A stretch of 64,000 bases of DNA from Marinobacter lipolyticus (GCF_018424605.1 NZ_QTKT01000013.1:28036-92035); one strand, 5' to 3'; counted from the first letter of the stretch, positions 45,657 through 54,205 are shown. The notes: generated by a model from the sequence alone, not told the origin. Made by a program: numbers and translations.

Positions 45657-47501
45657 ATGGCGCAGAAGACACAACTGCAGCAGTTCTACATACCCGAAGA
45701 GCAGTCGATCTATCTGCTCAGCCATGACGACGCCAAGAAGCTCAAGGACTGGGTGGCGCTCTGCGCCGCCCAGCTCCGCCAGCTTGGCTACCGGGACATC
45801 GAACTGATCGGCAAGGGTGCCTACGGATTTGTGTTTGCCGGCCGCCTGCCCGGCCAGAGTGACACCGCCCCGGAGCACGTCTTCAAATTCACCCGCATCA
45901 ATCTGCCACGGCATCTGCAGGATCGCCTGGAAGACGAAGCCTACATACTTGAACAGGTGCGCCACCCCAGGGTGCCGCGGCTGATCGCCTACCAGCGGGC
46001 CCGCAACCAGCCCATCCTGGTGATGGAACGGGCCGCCGGCCTTAACCTGGAAGAAGTGTCCCTGCGCGAAGGCCGCCTCAAGCCCCGCGTACTGATGCGC
46101 ATTGCCGACCAGCTTGCGGACATTCTGCGCCATCTGCGCCGCGAGGCCGGACCCGCCGGCCGCCCCATCGTGCACGGCGATATCAAGCCATCGAACCTGG
46201 TGTTTGATGCCCGCACCGAAAACATCGCTCTCATCGACTGGGGCTCGTCCGTGTTCGCCCAGCTCGACGCCAACCAGCAGTTCATTGCCAGCAACGTCAT
46301 GGAGTTGATGTCCGATAACCTGCAGCAGACCAACGCCCGACTGGGGGACGTTTATTTCATCGGCGAGGAGCAATTGAACGGCGGCCTGTCATCGCCCCGC
46401 TTTGACGAACAGGGCGCGGCGGCGACTCTCTATGCGCTGGCTTCCGGCCAGTCCTGCCGTTTCGGCCATCTGGCGATTCCCGCCCGATCGCTGGGGCTGC
46501 CGATGGAGTTTGCCCGCATGCTGGATGGCATGCTGGTGCCGGACCCGGACACCCGCCGCCAGGCCGGGGATTACTACCTGCGGGAAATGCCGCGAATGGC
46601 CCGCACGGTGATGATCGATCTGCCCGAGCCACCGCTGGCGCCCATGGTGCCGGTGTGGACACGCACCTCCGACCACGAGATCGACACCGTGGTGTACAGC
46701 TCCCGCAAATCCTTCCTGCGCCAGGAAGGCGCCCCGGAAACCCTGAACGACGTCAACGACGTACAACTGGACCGCTACTACAAGAACTTCATGCAGGGCA
46801 TGGGTGAAACGGAAAAAGCGTTCCTGGCGGCCGTCAGCCGGCTGGGCCGATACCCGGTGGAAGGTGGCCTGGCGGTGCGCTGGGAGACGGACGGGGTGTA
46901 CGTCGACACTTCGCTGAACCTGCACGACCCGAGCCTCAAGACCGCGTTCGTGCGTGCCGTCAACAACATGGTGTGCCTGGCCCAGGCGATCTATCGCCAG
47001 GGCATTTTCAAGAGCTGCCTGTTCAACGCCCGCAACACCCTGCACATCGACCGCAAGCGACCGGACCAGCCCTTCGTGCCGGAACCCGGCATGCAGTTAC
47101 GGTATGAGGTCAGCGCCGCGCCGGAAGTGGAGGACGAATCCCGGGTGCATTCCTACTTCGAAGACGGCCCCGACCCGGAAGAATTCCTGGTACTGCCGCA
47201 CACCATCATCACCGCCCTGGAATCCCTCAACGACATCCACCACACCGGCATGATCATCTTCGAAGCCCTGCCCCGCCATCTGAAGATCCACAGCCACTAC
47301 CGCCTACTGGACCCGGCGCGGGAGGGCGAATTCGCCCGCTTGCTGGACGACATCCTTGGCGCGGTGAATCAGATCACCGGGCTGGGGGTGTCCGGCTTCA
47401 TGAAAATGCCCTACAAGGACACCCGTTTCTTCCCCCACATCGAACACCTGCCGGAGCGCTATTATCCGCGCAACCCGCGCGCCGAGGCGAATTCCGCCTG
47501 A
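45657..47501 (+). CDS. Hanks-type protein kinase in bkd operon
   Basis: A 614-residue cytosolic protein. The N-terminal ~300 residues have a protein-kinase fold: G-loop IGKGAYGFVF (51-60), Lys77 in VFKF, catalytic loop HGDIKPSN (Asp175, Lys177, Asn180), and DWG (Asp194) in place of DFG. The 300-residue C-terminal part has no domain I recognise. It starts 9 bases after bkdB, with no clear ribosome site, suggesting co-transcription. Its target is unknown; E1 alpha of the same operon is a testable candidate. Confidence 0.85.
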   Translation: MAQKTQLQQFYIPEEQSIYLLSHDDAKKLKDWVALCAAQLRQLGYRDIELIGKGAYGFVFAGRLPGQSDTAPEHVFKFTRINLPRHLQDRLEDEAYILEQVRHPRVPRLIAYQRARNQPILVMERAAGLNLEEVSLREGRLKPRVLMRIADQLADILRHLRREAGPAGRPIVHGDIKPSNLVFDARTENIALIDWGSSVFAQLDANQQFIASNVMELMSDNLQQTNARLGDVYFIGEEQLNGGLSSPRFDEQGAAATLYALASGQSCRFGHLAIPARSLGLPMEFARMLDGMLVPDPDTRRQAGDYYLREMPRMARTVMIDLPEPPLAPMVPVWTRTSDHEIDTVVYSSRKSFLRQEGAPETLNDVNDVQLDRYYKNFMQGMGETEKAFLAAVSRLGRYPVEGGLAVRWETDGVYVDTSLNLHDPSLKTAFVRAVNNMVCLAQAIYRQGIFKSCLFNARNTLHIDRKRPDQPFVPEPGMQLRYEVSAAPEVEDESRVHSYFEDGPDPEEFLVLPHTIITALESLNDIHHTGMIIFEALPRHLKIHSHYRLLDPAREGEFARLLDDILGAVNQITGLGVSGFMKMPYKDTRFFPHIEHLPERYYPRNPRAEANSA

Positions 47502-47580
47502 AGCTCCGGCCCGGGCCAGACCGACGCCGAGAGGACTGGACAGCGCAGCCCATCACACGTAAGATTGCGCACTCGAAATT

Positions 47581-47599
47581 GACGCCACGGCGTTTTTTT
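47581..47599 (+). terminator. Weak terminator after the bkd/kinase operon
   Basis: A short stem (GACGC..GCGTT) is followed by a run of seven T residues, 80 bases after the kinase stop and just before the tRNA-Arg remnant. Confidence 0.45.
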
Positions 47600-47605
47600 C
47601 GACAC

Positions 47606-47654
<49 letters not shown>

Positions 47655-47709
47655 ACTGAAAAAATCCGGAACCGAAGGCAACGGTCAAACATGCCAAACT
47701 TGTTGAAAT

Positions 47710-47786
47710 CCGCCCGTAGCTCAGCTGGATAGAGCGTCGCCCTCCGGAGGCGAAGGTCTCAGGTTCGAATCCTGACGGGCGGGCCA
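47710..47786 (+). tRNA. tRNA-Arg (CCG)
   Basis: A 77-base cloverleaf: acceptor CCGCCCG with CGGGCGG, D arm GCTC-AGCTGGATA-GAGC, anticodon stem TCGCC/GGCGA with loop CTCCGGA (anticodon CCG), T arm CAGG-TTCGAAT-CCTG, encoded CCA end. tRNA-Arg genes are common attachment sites; an accessory region follows directly. Confidence 0.95.
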
Positions 47787-47931
47787 TTAATTTGGCAAAT
47801 CAATAAGTTATCACCAAGGCAACACCCTCACCTGTATCGCTCACGCCTGACCAGTCCGAACACCTCCGATTCAATCAGTGACCTTTGCACGGGAAGATTA
47901 AAAGCGAGAATTTTTCTCGATTATTGCGCCT

Positions 47932-47959
47932 GTGCCCAAATGGTGCCCTGGCAGTGCCC
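47932..47959. repeat. Three GTGCCC repeats at 11-base spacing
   Basis: GTGCCC occurs at 47932, 47943 and 47954, separated by 5-base spacers, giving an exact 11-base period. It lies about 150 bases after the tRNA-Arg end and could be arm-type integrase sites of a lost element. Confidence 0.6.
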
Positions 47960-48072
47960 AGTTAATTTAGGTGAATGCATCGCAACCTACCGACGTGACC
48001 TTTGCACTGTCTTCACCTGACTCTCTTCATGGCACAGCCGCGCTGCACCATCCAAGCAGACATTTTCAGCTT

Positions 48073-48092
48073 TGGTCGCAAAGCGAACATTC
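48073..48092 (+). repeat. TGGTCGCAAAGCGAAC repeat, copy A
   Basis: The string TGGTCGCAAAGCGAACATTC recurs, with small changes, near 56355 and 60173. In the other two copies it forms the right arm of an inverted repeat; here the left arm is not clear. Confidence 0.65.
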
Positions 48093-48275
48093 GGAATGGC
48101 CTTCAATGCCGCCCAATTTGCCTCCGTTTGAGGCTCGGGGTTGTCGTGTTTAGTGGGGGAAGTCCAGACTGGATGGTGGGTCAAGGTTTGTTGAAGGATT
48201 TATCAAGGAAATGTCAAATCCCAAACTTAGGCTTTGACATGGGGTAAATATCCACACACCCTGAACGGCTGAGCA

Positions 48276-48716
48276 ATGAACTGGCCGACCTGCCACGCCC
48301 GGACACGATCACAGCCCCCCCGATTGTTCCGGCTTGGCATGAAATTGATGCAAGGCTTTACCATCAAAGGTCGTCAGTTTGAAGGTGCGACGGTGGCCGA
48401 TGGCGAAGTTGTTTTGTTGGGCGAAAGCGAGGTTTGTGAGTTCTTCAACAACACCATGATACCGAATCCCATGCATGTCCGTGGATTGCAGTTCAGGGTG
48501 CTAAGCCGACGCTACGCCGATGCACTAGCTGCCGGGCAGTTGGCGGCCGGCATCGTGGATTCAGGGCTGCACGACACCGTGCTGGTGCTGCCCGGAGAGA
48601 GGGTCCGGATTGCGCTGACCTTCACCGACTTCCCGGGACTCTATCCTTACCATTGTCACAATATGGAGCACGAGGACAATGGCATGATGCGCTATTACGA
48701 GGTGCACAAGGTCTAG
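48276..48716 (+). pseudogene. Multicopper oxidase, C-terminal fragment
   Basis: This 146-codon frame ends in YPYHCHNMEHEDNGMMRYYEV, the type 1 copper and trinuclear-centre motif of multicopper oxidases, and has NPMHVRG earlier. The first two cupredoxin domains and any signal peptide are absent, and a stop lies just upstream. It is a 5'-truncated remnant that cannot form a full enzyme. Confidence 0.82.
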
Positions 48717-48771
48717 GCAACTCAGCAGGGTTGGGTGAACTCCGGGACCGGCACGGCGGTCCCTCCTGCGT

Positions 48772-49086
48772 TTATTTCCCGGTTACGGATTCAACGTAGT
48801 GAGCAACGGCCTCGATCTGTTGCTCCGACAGCGAATCACCGAACGCTGGCATGATCCCCACGCCACTCTTTACCGCATTGCGGACCTGCTCCGCAGAGGG
48901 TTTGAGCTCGTCCAGATTGGGGCCAATTTCGCCAACCGATCCTGCATCGTTCAGTGCGTGACAGATGGTGCAGGAGGGTTGAGCCTGCTCGGTGAACACC
49001 TTCTTGCCCAGTTCGAGTTGTTCATCCGCCATCACGGTGGCAGACGCAGAGACAAGTACAGCGAATAACAGTGTACGTAGTGACAT
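48772..49086 (-). CDS. sorB: Sulfite dehydrogenase cytochrome c subunit
   Basis: A 104-residue exported monoheme cytochrome c (heme site SCTICHAL, axial Met in IMPAFGDSLSEQQI), with signal MSLRTLLFAVLVSASATVMA. It begins 66 bases after sorA, whose electrons it most likely accepts. The name rests on this pairing. Confidence 0.82.
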   Translation of the reverse strand: MSLRTLLFAVLVSASATVMADEQLELGKKVFTEQAQPSCTICHALNDAGSVGEIGPNLDELKPSAEQVRNAVKSGVGIMPAFGDSLSEQQIEAVAHYVESVTGK

Positions 49087-49152
49087 GGAAAATCCTGGTT
49101 CGGTCAAAGAAACGGGCGGCCCGGCGGGCGAACCGCCACAAGGTTCATGCAT

Positions 49153-50382
49153 TTATGAAACGGTGACGGTCACGCCATGGTCTTTCCAACTGGTGTTGCC
49201 GTATCCGCGCTCGTTTTCCGTGCGTGTGGGCGGCTGGGTATTGCCCTCGGTGTCGGTTGCGCGGCTGACAATCCGGTGATCGCCGGCGCTCAGATCCATC
49301 GACACCACAAACGGCCGCCAGGCATAACGCCCCATGTCGGGCCCAAGGAAGCGGGCGGTCTTCCAGGTTTCGCCACCGTCGGCTGACACCTCCACCTTGC
49401 TGACAGCATTCATGCCGCCGAAGGCAACGCCGTACACCAGGTTTTTGCCCTGGCTGGCGGTGGTCAGGGGGGCGGTAACCCAGGATTTGACCGGCATCTC
49501 CCACATGGACGGCTGATCGGGTGCTCCTTTCTCGCCAATGGGACGAATGCGATAGCCGGAGGCCTGAATCTTGGCGTCCGACTGGCCCTCGGTGAACGCC
49601 ACCCGATCCACGTATTTCACGTTGTTGACCCCGAAATAGCCGGGCACAACCATGCGCAAAGGGCCGCCGTGGGCCAGGGGCATGGGCTCATCATTCATGT
49701 CCCAGGCCAGCAGGGCCTGATCCAGAGCCTTCAGGGGAATGGACCGTTCCACCATAATGGTTTTCGGGTCCAGCCCGGCAGGCAGGCTCTCGCCGCCCGT
49801 GCTGGTGATGTAATTCATCCCGGGTTTCACGCCGCCCAGTTTTGCGACAACCTCCCGTAATGGCACACCGGTCCAGATCAGGCAACCGGCCGCACCTGTG
49901 CCCCACTGGGTGCCCCCCGGCCCGTGCTGATAGTAGGCCCGCCCGTTTCCTGAACACTGAAGCACCGTGGTCACAGTTTCCACGCCGATTTTTTTAAGGT
50001 CGCCAAGGGTCAGGGACTGGGGGCCATTCACGCCTTCAAAAGTCACTTTCCAGGCATCGCGGTCAGCAACGATATCGGCATTCGGGGCTGGCAGATTGTT
50101 GCGCACGTACAATTTGTCACTGTCAGTGACCACACCACTGCCAATCGCTCCCCGTTCGGTTTCGATGGTGTTGGCACTGTGAACGATGACGTCATTGGCG
50201 TTTTTCCAGCGAACGTAGTCCGGCAGCGTTTTGGGCTCTGCGGCTTTGGCCAGCGGGCTGAGCCCCAGCAGACTGACGGACGCCATGGCACCGGCGGAGC
50301 CCAATAAAAGGCGCCGACGGCTCATTTGGATTGACTCTGCCGGAGACTGGGAGGCAATGGCGGGCGAATCATTGATCGACAT
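49153..50382 (-). CDS. sorA: Sulfite dehydrogenase molybdopterin subunit
   Basis: A 409-residue periplasmic molybdoenzyme of the sulfite oxidase family. A Tat signal (SRRRLLLGSAGA) starts at residue 21. The molybdenum-binding cysteine is Cys143 in VLQCSGNGRAYY; TGVPLREVVAKLGG and the C-terminal dimerisation domain (SKVEVSADGGETWKTA, RATDTEGNTQP) follow. ATG 50382 has AGGGAAA upstream. It oxidises sulfite to sulfate, passing electrons to SorB. It needs the cofactor made by moa/moe genes. Confidence 0.9.
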   Translation of the reverse strand: MSINDSPAIASQSPAESIQMSRRRLLLGSAGAMASVSLLGLSPLAKAAEPKTLPDYVRWKNANDVIVHSANTIETERGAIGSGVVTDSDKLYVRNNLPAPNADIVADRDAWKVTFEGVNGPQSLTLGDLKKIGVETVTTVLQCSGNGRAYYQHGPGGTQWGTGAAGCLIWTGVPLREVVAKLGGVKPGMNYITSTGGESLPAGLDPKTIMVERSIPLKALDQALLAWDMNDEPMPLAHGGPLRMVVPGYFGVNNVKYVDRVAFTEGQSDAKIQASGYRIRPIGEKGAPDQPSMWEMPVKSWVTAPLTTASQGKNLVYGVAFGGMNAVSKVEVSADGGETWKTARFLGPDMGRYAWRPFVVSMDLSAGDHRIVSRATDTEGNTQPPTRTENERGYGNTSWKDHGVTVTVS

Positions 50383-50496
50383 GGTATTTCCCTCATTGTT
50401 GATCACTCCGGACTGGTTCCGGTTTTGTTGTTGGGCTGATTGCGAATGCATGAGTTAAGTGTAGGGATTGATTAGAAAATAACCACCGAGGTCGGT

Positions 50497-51342
50497 TCAG
50501 GAAGCACTCATCGCTGACTTGTCGATGGGTGGCACATTGCCCGATGGCGCCACAACCAGTAAGCCCGATGCCCGCATCGGCAACCCAATAACTTCCAGCT
50601 CGTTGTCACGGGTTCGAAAATCACCGGCACGGGCCACGGCCTGTCGCACGTCCGGATTCCGGAAAAACACGCGCTCCGATATTTGGTACTGAACGATCAG
50701 GCTGTTGCCCAGCCGCACGGCGTAGGCCTCGGCGGGCTCGCCACCTACTCTGGTTGTCCAACGGGCCAGAACGCGGCCATTGGCCCACTGCATGGGCGGC
50801 GACAGGTCGGCGTCGTCAGACGGCGTGCGCAGATCGTTGCCCACCACCCGCTGATAATCGGCCAGCACGTCGTTGACCATGGGAATCTGACTGGCCACCG
50901 CCATCTGATTGGGATCTTCGGGCGTCAGGCTGGGTACCAGAAGCATCGCCGCCAGCACCATGGCCACCGCCCAGCCGCCGCCTCCGATGACAGCCGATGG
51001 GCTCAGGCGGGTCAACCAGTGTTTCAGGCCTTCCAGAGGCTTCTGACCGACCGGGCGCCTGTCGCTGGTCTGGACGCTGGCAAGGGTATCGTCGAGGCGC
51101 TTGGCAAATGCGGGGGACAATCTGGGCGCGGGTATCTCTTGTAGTCGTTCAGAAAGCATCCGCTGGCGTTCGGCATCGTGTCGGCAGGCCTCACAGCCAG
51201 CAAGGTGAGCTTCAACCAGAGTGATGTGATGCTCATCCAGCTCGCCATCGGCATAGCCCGCCAGCCAGTCCTGAATCTGGTGGTGCAGGTCAGACCACTG
51301 ATGGGATTCCGAAGAGGGGGTGATAGAGGGCTTATCACTCAT
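50497..51342 (-). CDS. Zinc-finger anti-sigma factor
   Basis: A 281-residue protein. An N-terminal anti-sigma domain has the zinc motif HLAGCEACR (H-x3-C-x2-C), then one membrane helix (WAVAMVLAAMLLVPSL, about residues 125-140) and a periplasmic domain. It overlaps the sigma factor by 8 bases. It is thought to hold the sigma factor inactive until a periplasmic signal releases it; sulfite or a related oxidant stress is a guess from neighbours. Confidence 0.85.
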   Translation of the reverse strand: MSDKPSITPSSESHQWSDLHHQIQDWLAGYADGELDEHHITLVEAHLAGCEACRHDAERQRMLSERLQEIPAPRLSPAFAKRLDDTLASVQTSDRRPVGQKPLEGLKHWLTRLSPSAVIGGGGWAVAMVLAAMLLVPSLTPEDPNQMAVASQIPMVNDVLADYQRVVGNDLRTPSDDADLSPPMQWANGRVLARWTTRVGGEPAEAYAVRLGNSLIVQYQISERVFFRNPDVRQAVARAGDFRTRDNELEVIGLPMRASGLLVVAPSGNVPPIDKSAMSAS

Positions 51343-51919
51343 GGGGGGTCACCCTTGTGTGCGTGTTGTCACTGGCAGCCGGATTGTCGGATGCCACCTT
51401 GATCAATCGCTCGGCCAGCAGGCGACGGCCTCGTGACAGGCGGCTCATCACCGTGCCTGGCGCCAGGTCCAGAATCTGCGCAATGTCCTGATAGCTCAGA
51501 TCTTCAAAGTCCCTCAACAGAACCACCTGCCGGAAGTTGTCCGGCAGGTCGCGAACGGCGGCCATCACCTGCGCATCGGTCTGATGTTTCAGTGCCTGCT
51601 CGAACGGGCCGGGAGCGGCGCAGGGGTGTTCGCTCAGCACGGCGTCTTCGGTTGTGAGTACCGGGGCCAGTTGCCGCCGCCGATTGTCCCGGCGGTAGCC
51701 ATCGGCAACCACACGGTTGAGAATTCTGAGCAGCCAGGCATAGATTGCTACCTGGTCGTCCAACTGGCCAAAATCCCGCCAGGCCCGAAGCAGGGTTTCC
51801 TGAGTATAGTCTTCCGCTATTTCAGTCGAGGCGGACTGGCGTTGCGCAACACCGTACAGCCGGTAACGCCAGGGGCGTACTAGGGTGTCAAACTGCTGCT
51901 TGCTTCCGGTGCTGCGCAT
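51335..51919 (-). CDS. ECF-type RNA polymerase sigma factor
   Basis: A 194-residue sigma-70 family protein with region 2 (EDYTQETLLRAWRDF) and region 4 (LPDNFRQVVLLRDFEDLSYQDIAQILDLAPGTVMSRLSRGRRLL). ATG 51919 is preferred because the predicted promoter would put the transcript start downstream of the TTG at 51958. It is coupled to the anti-sigma gene and followed by sorAB, whose expression it may control. Confidence 0.88.
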   Translation of the reverse strand: MRSTGSKQQFDTLVRPWRYRLYGVAQRQSASTEIAEDYTQETLLRAWRDFGQLDDQVAIYAWLLRILNRVVADGYRRDNRRRQLAPVLTTEDAVLSEHPCAAPGPFEQALKHQTDAQVMAAVRDLPDNFRQVVLLRDFEDLSYQDIAQILDLAPGTVMSRLSRGRRLLAERLIKVASDNPAASDNTHTRVTPHE

Positions 51920-51959
51920 TTTGTGTGCCCGTTTGGAATCGGTGGACTTGTTAACCAAA

Positions 51960-51985
51960 GACGTCGCCTGTGTTCAGTTTATTCC
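51960..51985 (-). promoter_or_regulatory. Predicted ECF promoter of the sigma gene
   Basis: On the minus strand GGAATA (51985-51980, within GGGAATAAA) and CGTC (51963-51960) are separated by 16 bases. The same -35 with the same spacing occurs upstream of the cytochrome/propeller gene. Confidence 0.6.
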
Positions 51986-52001
51986 CTGTCGCCACATTTT
52001 T

Positions 52002-53459
52002 TTACGGGTTGCCGGGAACCGCAATCCAGAACGGGAACTTGCCGTCCACGGGTTGCCGGCGAACGACCTTCAAGGATTGGCTGTCAATCACGGCAATCTG
52101 GTTATCCGCCGTGACAGAGGCGTATATGAACCGGCCGTCACGGCTGGCGCGAACGCCATGGGGGCCGACGCCCACATCGACGTTCTTGACAATTTCCAGG
52201 CTTTCGGGGTCGATCAGGGTCACGGCGGACGCGGAAATCGCCCCGGTCGCGATGTATTTCCCGCCGGGCACCACGTCGATGCCGCCATGCCCACTGCCCA
52301 CCTTGAAGGTTTTCAGCATGGTTTCACTGGCCAGGTCCATCACGCCCACGTTGCCCGTAAAGTCGCGCAGCCACAGCCGTTGGCCGTTGGCGCTGATGTC
52401 AACGTTGTGAGGCGTCTCAAGCCCCGGCGTCGGAATCTGATGCTGTTTTTCCAGGGTTTGCATGTTCACGACTGCCAGAGCGCCTTCGCCCTGCAAAGTG
52501 ACGTAGGCAAATTTGCCGTCGGCGCTGTAGATGAGATTGTGGGGTACCTTGCCCACCGGAATTTTCTTCACCAGTTCGAGGGTGTTCATGTCGATCACTG
52601 CAACGTCGCCCTGGGTCGGCGCAACCGCAAGGCCATAGCGGCCATCCGGTGAGATCTTGACGCCCTGGGCCACCTCGCCTATCGCCACACTGGCCATGAC
52701 GTCGCCATTGGCCGTATCCAGAACATAGACATTACCGGTTTTAAAACCAGACACCATCAGGCGAGAGCCATCCGGGCTCAGAGCATCGTAGTGCGCCCCT
52801 GCCACGCCAGGCCAGGCCTGTTTTGACGGTAAGGCTCTTACAATACCGCTGTTCTGGACGGCCACATAAAGCGGATCGCGGATGGCGTTCTCCAGGCTCA
52901 GCTCTGGGGCCGACCGGGCGGTTGGACCTTCCCGGGATGGCGCTACTGACTGACCCAGCACCGCCTGTCGCAACTGGTACACGTCCTTGCCGGACAGGTT
53001 CTGGCCCGCAATCGCCTTGATCTCCTCAGCGGTGTAGGGCTGAAACTCTCCCGCAAGACGCTGCTCGTTACCAAAGGCTGTCAACACGTAGTTCAGCACA
53101 TCCGCGATCTGCTGGTTCGTGAGGGCACCGCCCCAGGCGGGCATGTTGCCGTTGTACGCCGTGCCCCCCACTTCGATGGACCCCGTCAAACCGTATTGCA
53201 GCACGTGGCCAAGATACTGGCGGCCACCAATGCCGTCGGTGGCGTTGTACAGTTCAGCGGTGTGGTTTTTCTGGGGCGGAAACGAGCCCGGTATGCCCTG
53301 GCCCTGTGCCTGATGGCAGGCCGCACACTGCTGGCTGTAAACCTTGGCCCCGCGCTCGAAGCGGGTGGATTCAGCCGCATTGGCAGACAAGCTGATACCG
53401 ATTGCCGTTCCGGCAACAGCGATGAAGGATAGAACGTATTGGCCGATGGTTGGATGCAT
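52002..53459 (-). CDS. Cytochrome c fused to a cytochrome d1-like beta-propeller
   Basis: A 485-residue exported protein. A signal peptide (residues ~5-29) is followed by a cytochrome c domain (CAACH 45-49, NMPAWGG for the axial ligand) and then a seven- or eight-blade YVTN/cytochrome d1-like propeller (VYVLDTANGDVMASVAIG, VAVIDMNTLELVKKIPVG and so on). It resembles NirS/NirN-type architecture, but nothing in the sequence proves that heme d1 is bound. It lies next to the ECF gene and sorAB, so a role in sulfur oxidation or electron transfer is plausible. Confidence 0.82.
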   Translation of the reverse strand: MHPTIGQYVLSFIAVAGTAIGISLSANAAESTRFERGAKVYSQQCAACHQAQGQGIPGSFPPQKNHTAELYNATDGIGGRQYLGHVLQYGLTGSIEVGGTAYNGNMPAWGGALTNQQIADVLNYVLTAFGNEQRLAGEFQPYTAEEIKAIAGQNLSGKDVYQLRQAVLGQSVAPSREGPTARSAPELSLENAIRDPLYVAVQNSGIVRALPSKQAWPGVAGAHYDALSPDGSRLMVSGFKTGNVYVLDTANGDVMASVAIGEVAQGVKISPDGRYGLAVAPTQGDVAVIDMNTLELVKKIPVGKVPHNLIYSADGKFAYVTLQGEGALAVVNMQTLEKQHQIPTPGLETPHNVDISANGQRLWLRDFTGNVGVMDLASETMLKTFKVGSGHGGIDVVPGGKYIATGAISASAVTLIDPESLEIVKNVDVGVGPHGVRASRDGRFIYASVTADNQIAVIDSQSLKVVRRQPVDGKFPFWIAVPGNP

Positions 53460-53604
53460 GCTGAAAGCCCCGAACGCTGAATGAAAGCCGACCGCCTCCA
53501 TGCTGTGGCAACGCGATGCCAAGATCGAGCCGGTCGGATAAGAACTCAGGGGCCAAGGGCGTTGCCGGGCCGGAATTTATTCCCGACGTAGGTTTGGAAC
53601 CTGT
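53460..53604. other. Upstream region of the cytochrome/propeller gene
   Basis: This part of the gap between the propeller gene and the ArgP remnant holds the predicted ECF promoter at 53558-53583 and a leader of about 90 bases. GGAATTTATTCC at the -35 is also palindromic. No gene is seen. Confidence 0.55.
53558..53583 (-). promoter_or_regulatory. Predicted ECF promoter of the cytochrome/propeller gene
   Basis: On the minus strand GGAATA (53583-53578, within GGGAATAAA) and CGCC (53561-53558) are 16 bases apart, the same layout as the sigma gene promoter. Confidence 0.55.
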
Positions 53605-53775
53605 TCAGATCATGGGCCCCTGCAGACCGTTACGGGCAAGATGCAGTGCGATGGCAGCCATCATGGCACCGAACCAAATCACGGACGCAGTGCTGGCACC
53701 TGCAAAAAAGCCACCAGGCTGCCACGAATCACATTGAAAAAGGCTACAACGGCCAACCCCGACGGGCCAGAAACT
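53605..53775 (-). pseudogene. Possible frameshifted small membrane protein remnant
   Basis: The minus strand encodes two hydrophobic stretches, VVAFFNVIRGSLVAF and then STASVIWFGAMMAAIALHLAR, which are in different frames joined at a six-T run. Adding one T would make a continuous frame ending at 53605. I do not recognise the family, and it may be chance. Confidence 0.35.
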
Positions 53776-53795
53776 GTTGAATCATTTACATTAGG

Positions 53796-54175
53796 TTCAG
53801 TCAGGAAGATGTGCTGATGGATCTGGTGATTGAGGATCAGGACGTGGGCCTTCGCCGGAGTTTCGGGACCACTTCTTCGCAGACGGTATCAGCCTGGACT
53901 CGCTGAGCCGCGCACCCGCCATCGTTTACGGCCCAAACGACCAGTTACAGCATCGGTTCATGGACAGCTTTGGGTATCACGGCGGTTTTCGCTATCACCT
54001 GTGCCCGTCCTCGCAGGGATTTGTCCAGTTTGCACTGGCCGGAGTGGGTTACGGCATGATTGCAGAAAATCAGGCCCTGAGTGTTCCGCTGTATTGGCAT
54101 TTCTGGCGACACAGCGGCCACACCATTCAGTTTCTGACAACCCGGCTTGAGCGATTTTTTAACAGAGCGTCGTAA
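53796..54175 (+). pseudogene. LysR-family (ArgP-like) regulator remnant
   Basis: Two frames hold pieces of the effector domain of an ArgP/IciA-like regulator: LMDLVIEDQD, then after a frame change DHFFADGISLDSLSRAPAIVYGPNDQLQHRF and SSQGFVQFALAGVGYGMIAENQAL. The DNA-binding half is missing and the middle is deleted. It converges on the YeiH-family gene. It is a dead gene. Confidence 0.75.
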
Positions 54176-54205
54176 TACCCACCCCGGGCGATTGCGTCCA
54201 GCATT

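Larger units (their letters stand above)
47787..48275. other. Island-boundary gap with iterons and a repeat
   Basis: These 489 bases hold no convincing gene. They contain a CGAGAA-TTT-TTCTCG hairpin (47905-47919), three GTGCCC direct repeats, and one copy of the TGGTCGCAAAGCGAAC repeat near 48073. Several short overlapping reading frames exist on both strands but none has a recognisable domain or a good start. Confidence 0.6.

Noticed and set aside
47932..47959. GTGCCC array as a CRISPR
   Set aside because: Unit length of 11 bases and only three copies do not fit CRISPR repeats and spacers; no cas gene is present.
47971..48247. Several 60-80 codon frames after the tRNA
   Set aside because: They overlap on both strands and across the repeat, without domain or start signal.
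48276..48716. Multicopper oxidase as a functional small laccase
   Set aside because: Small laccases have two complete cupredoxin domains; only part of one is left here.
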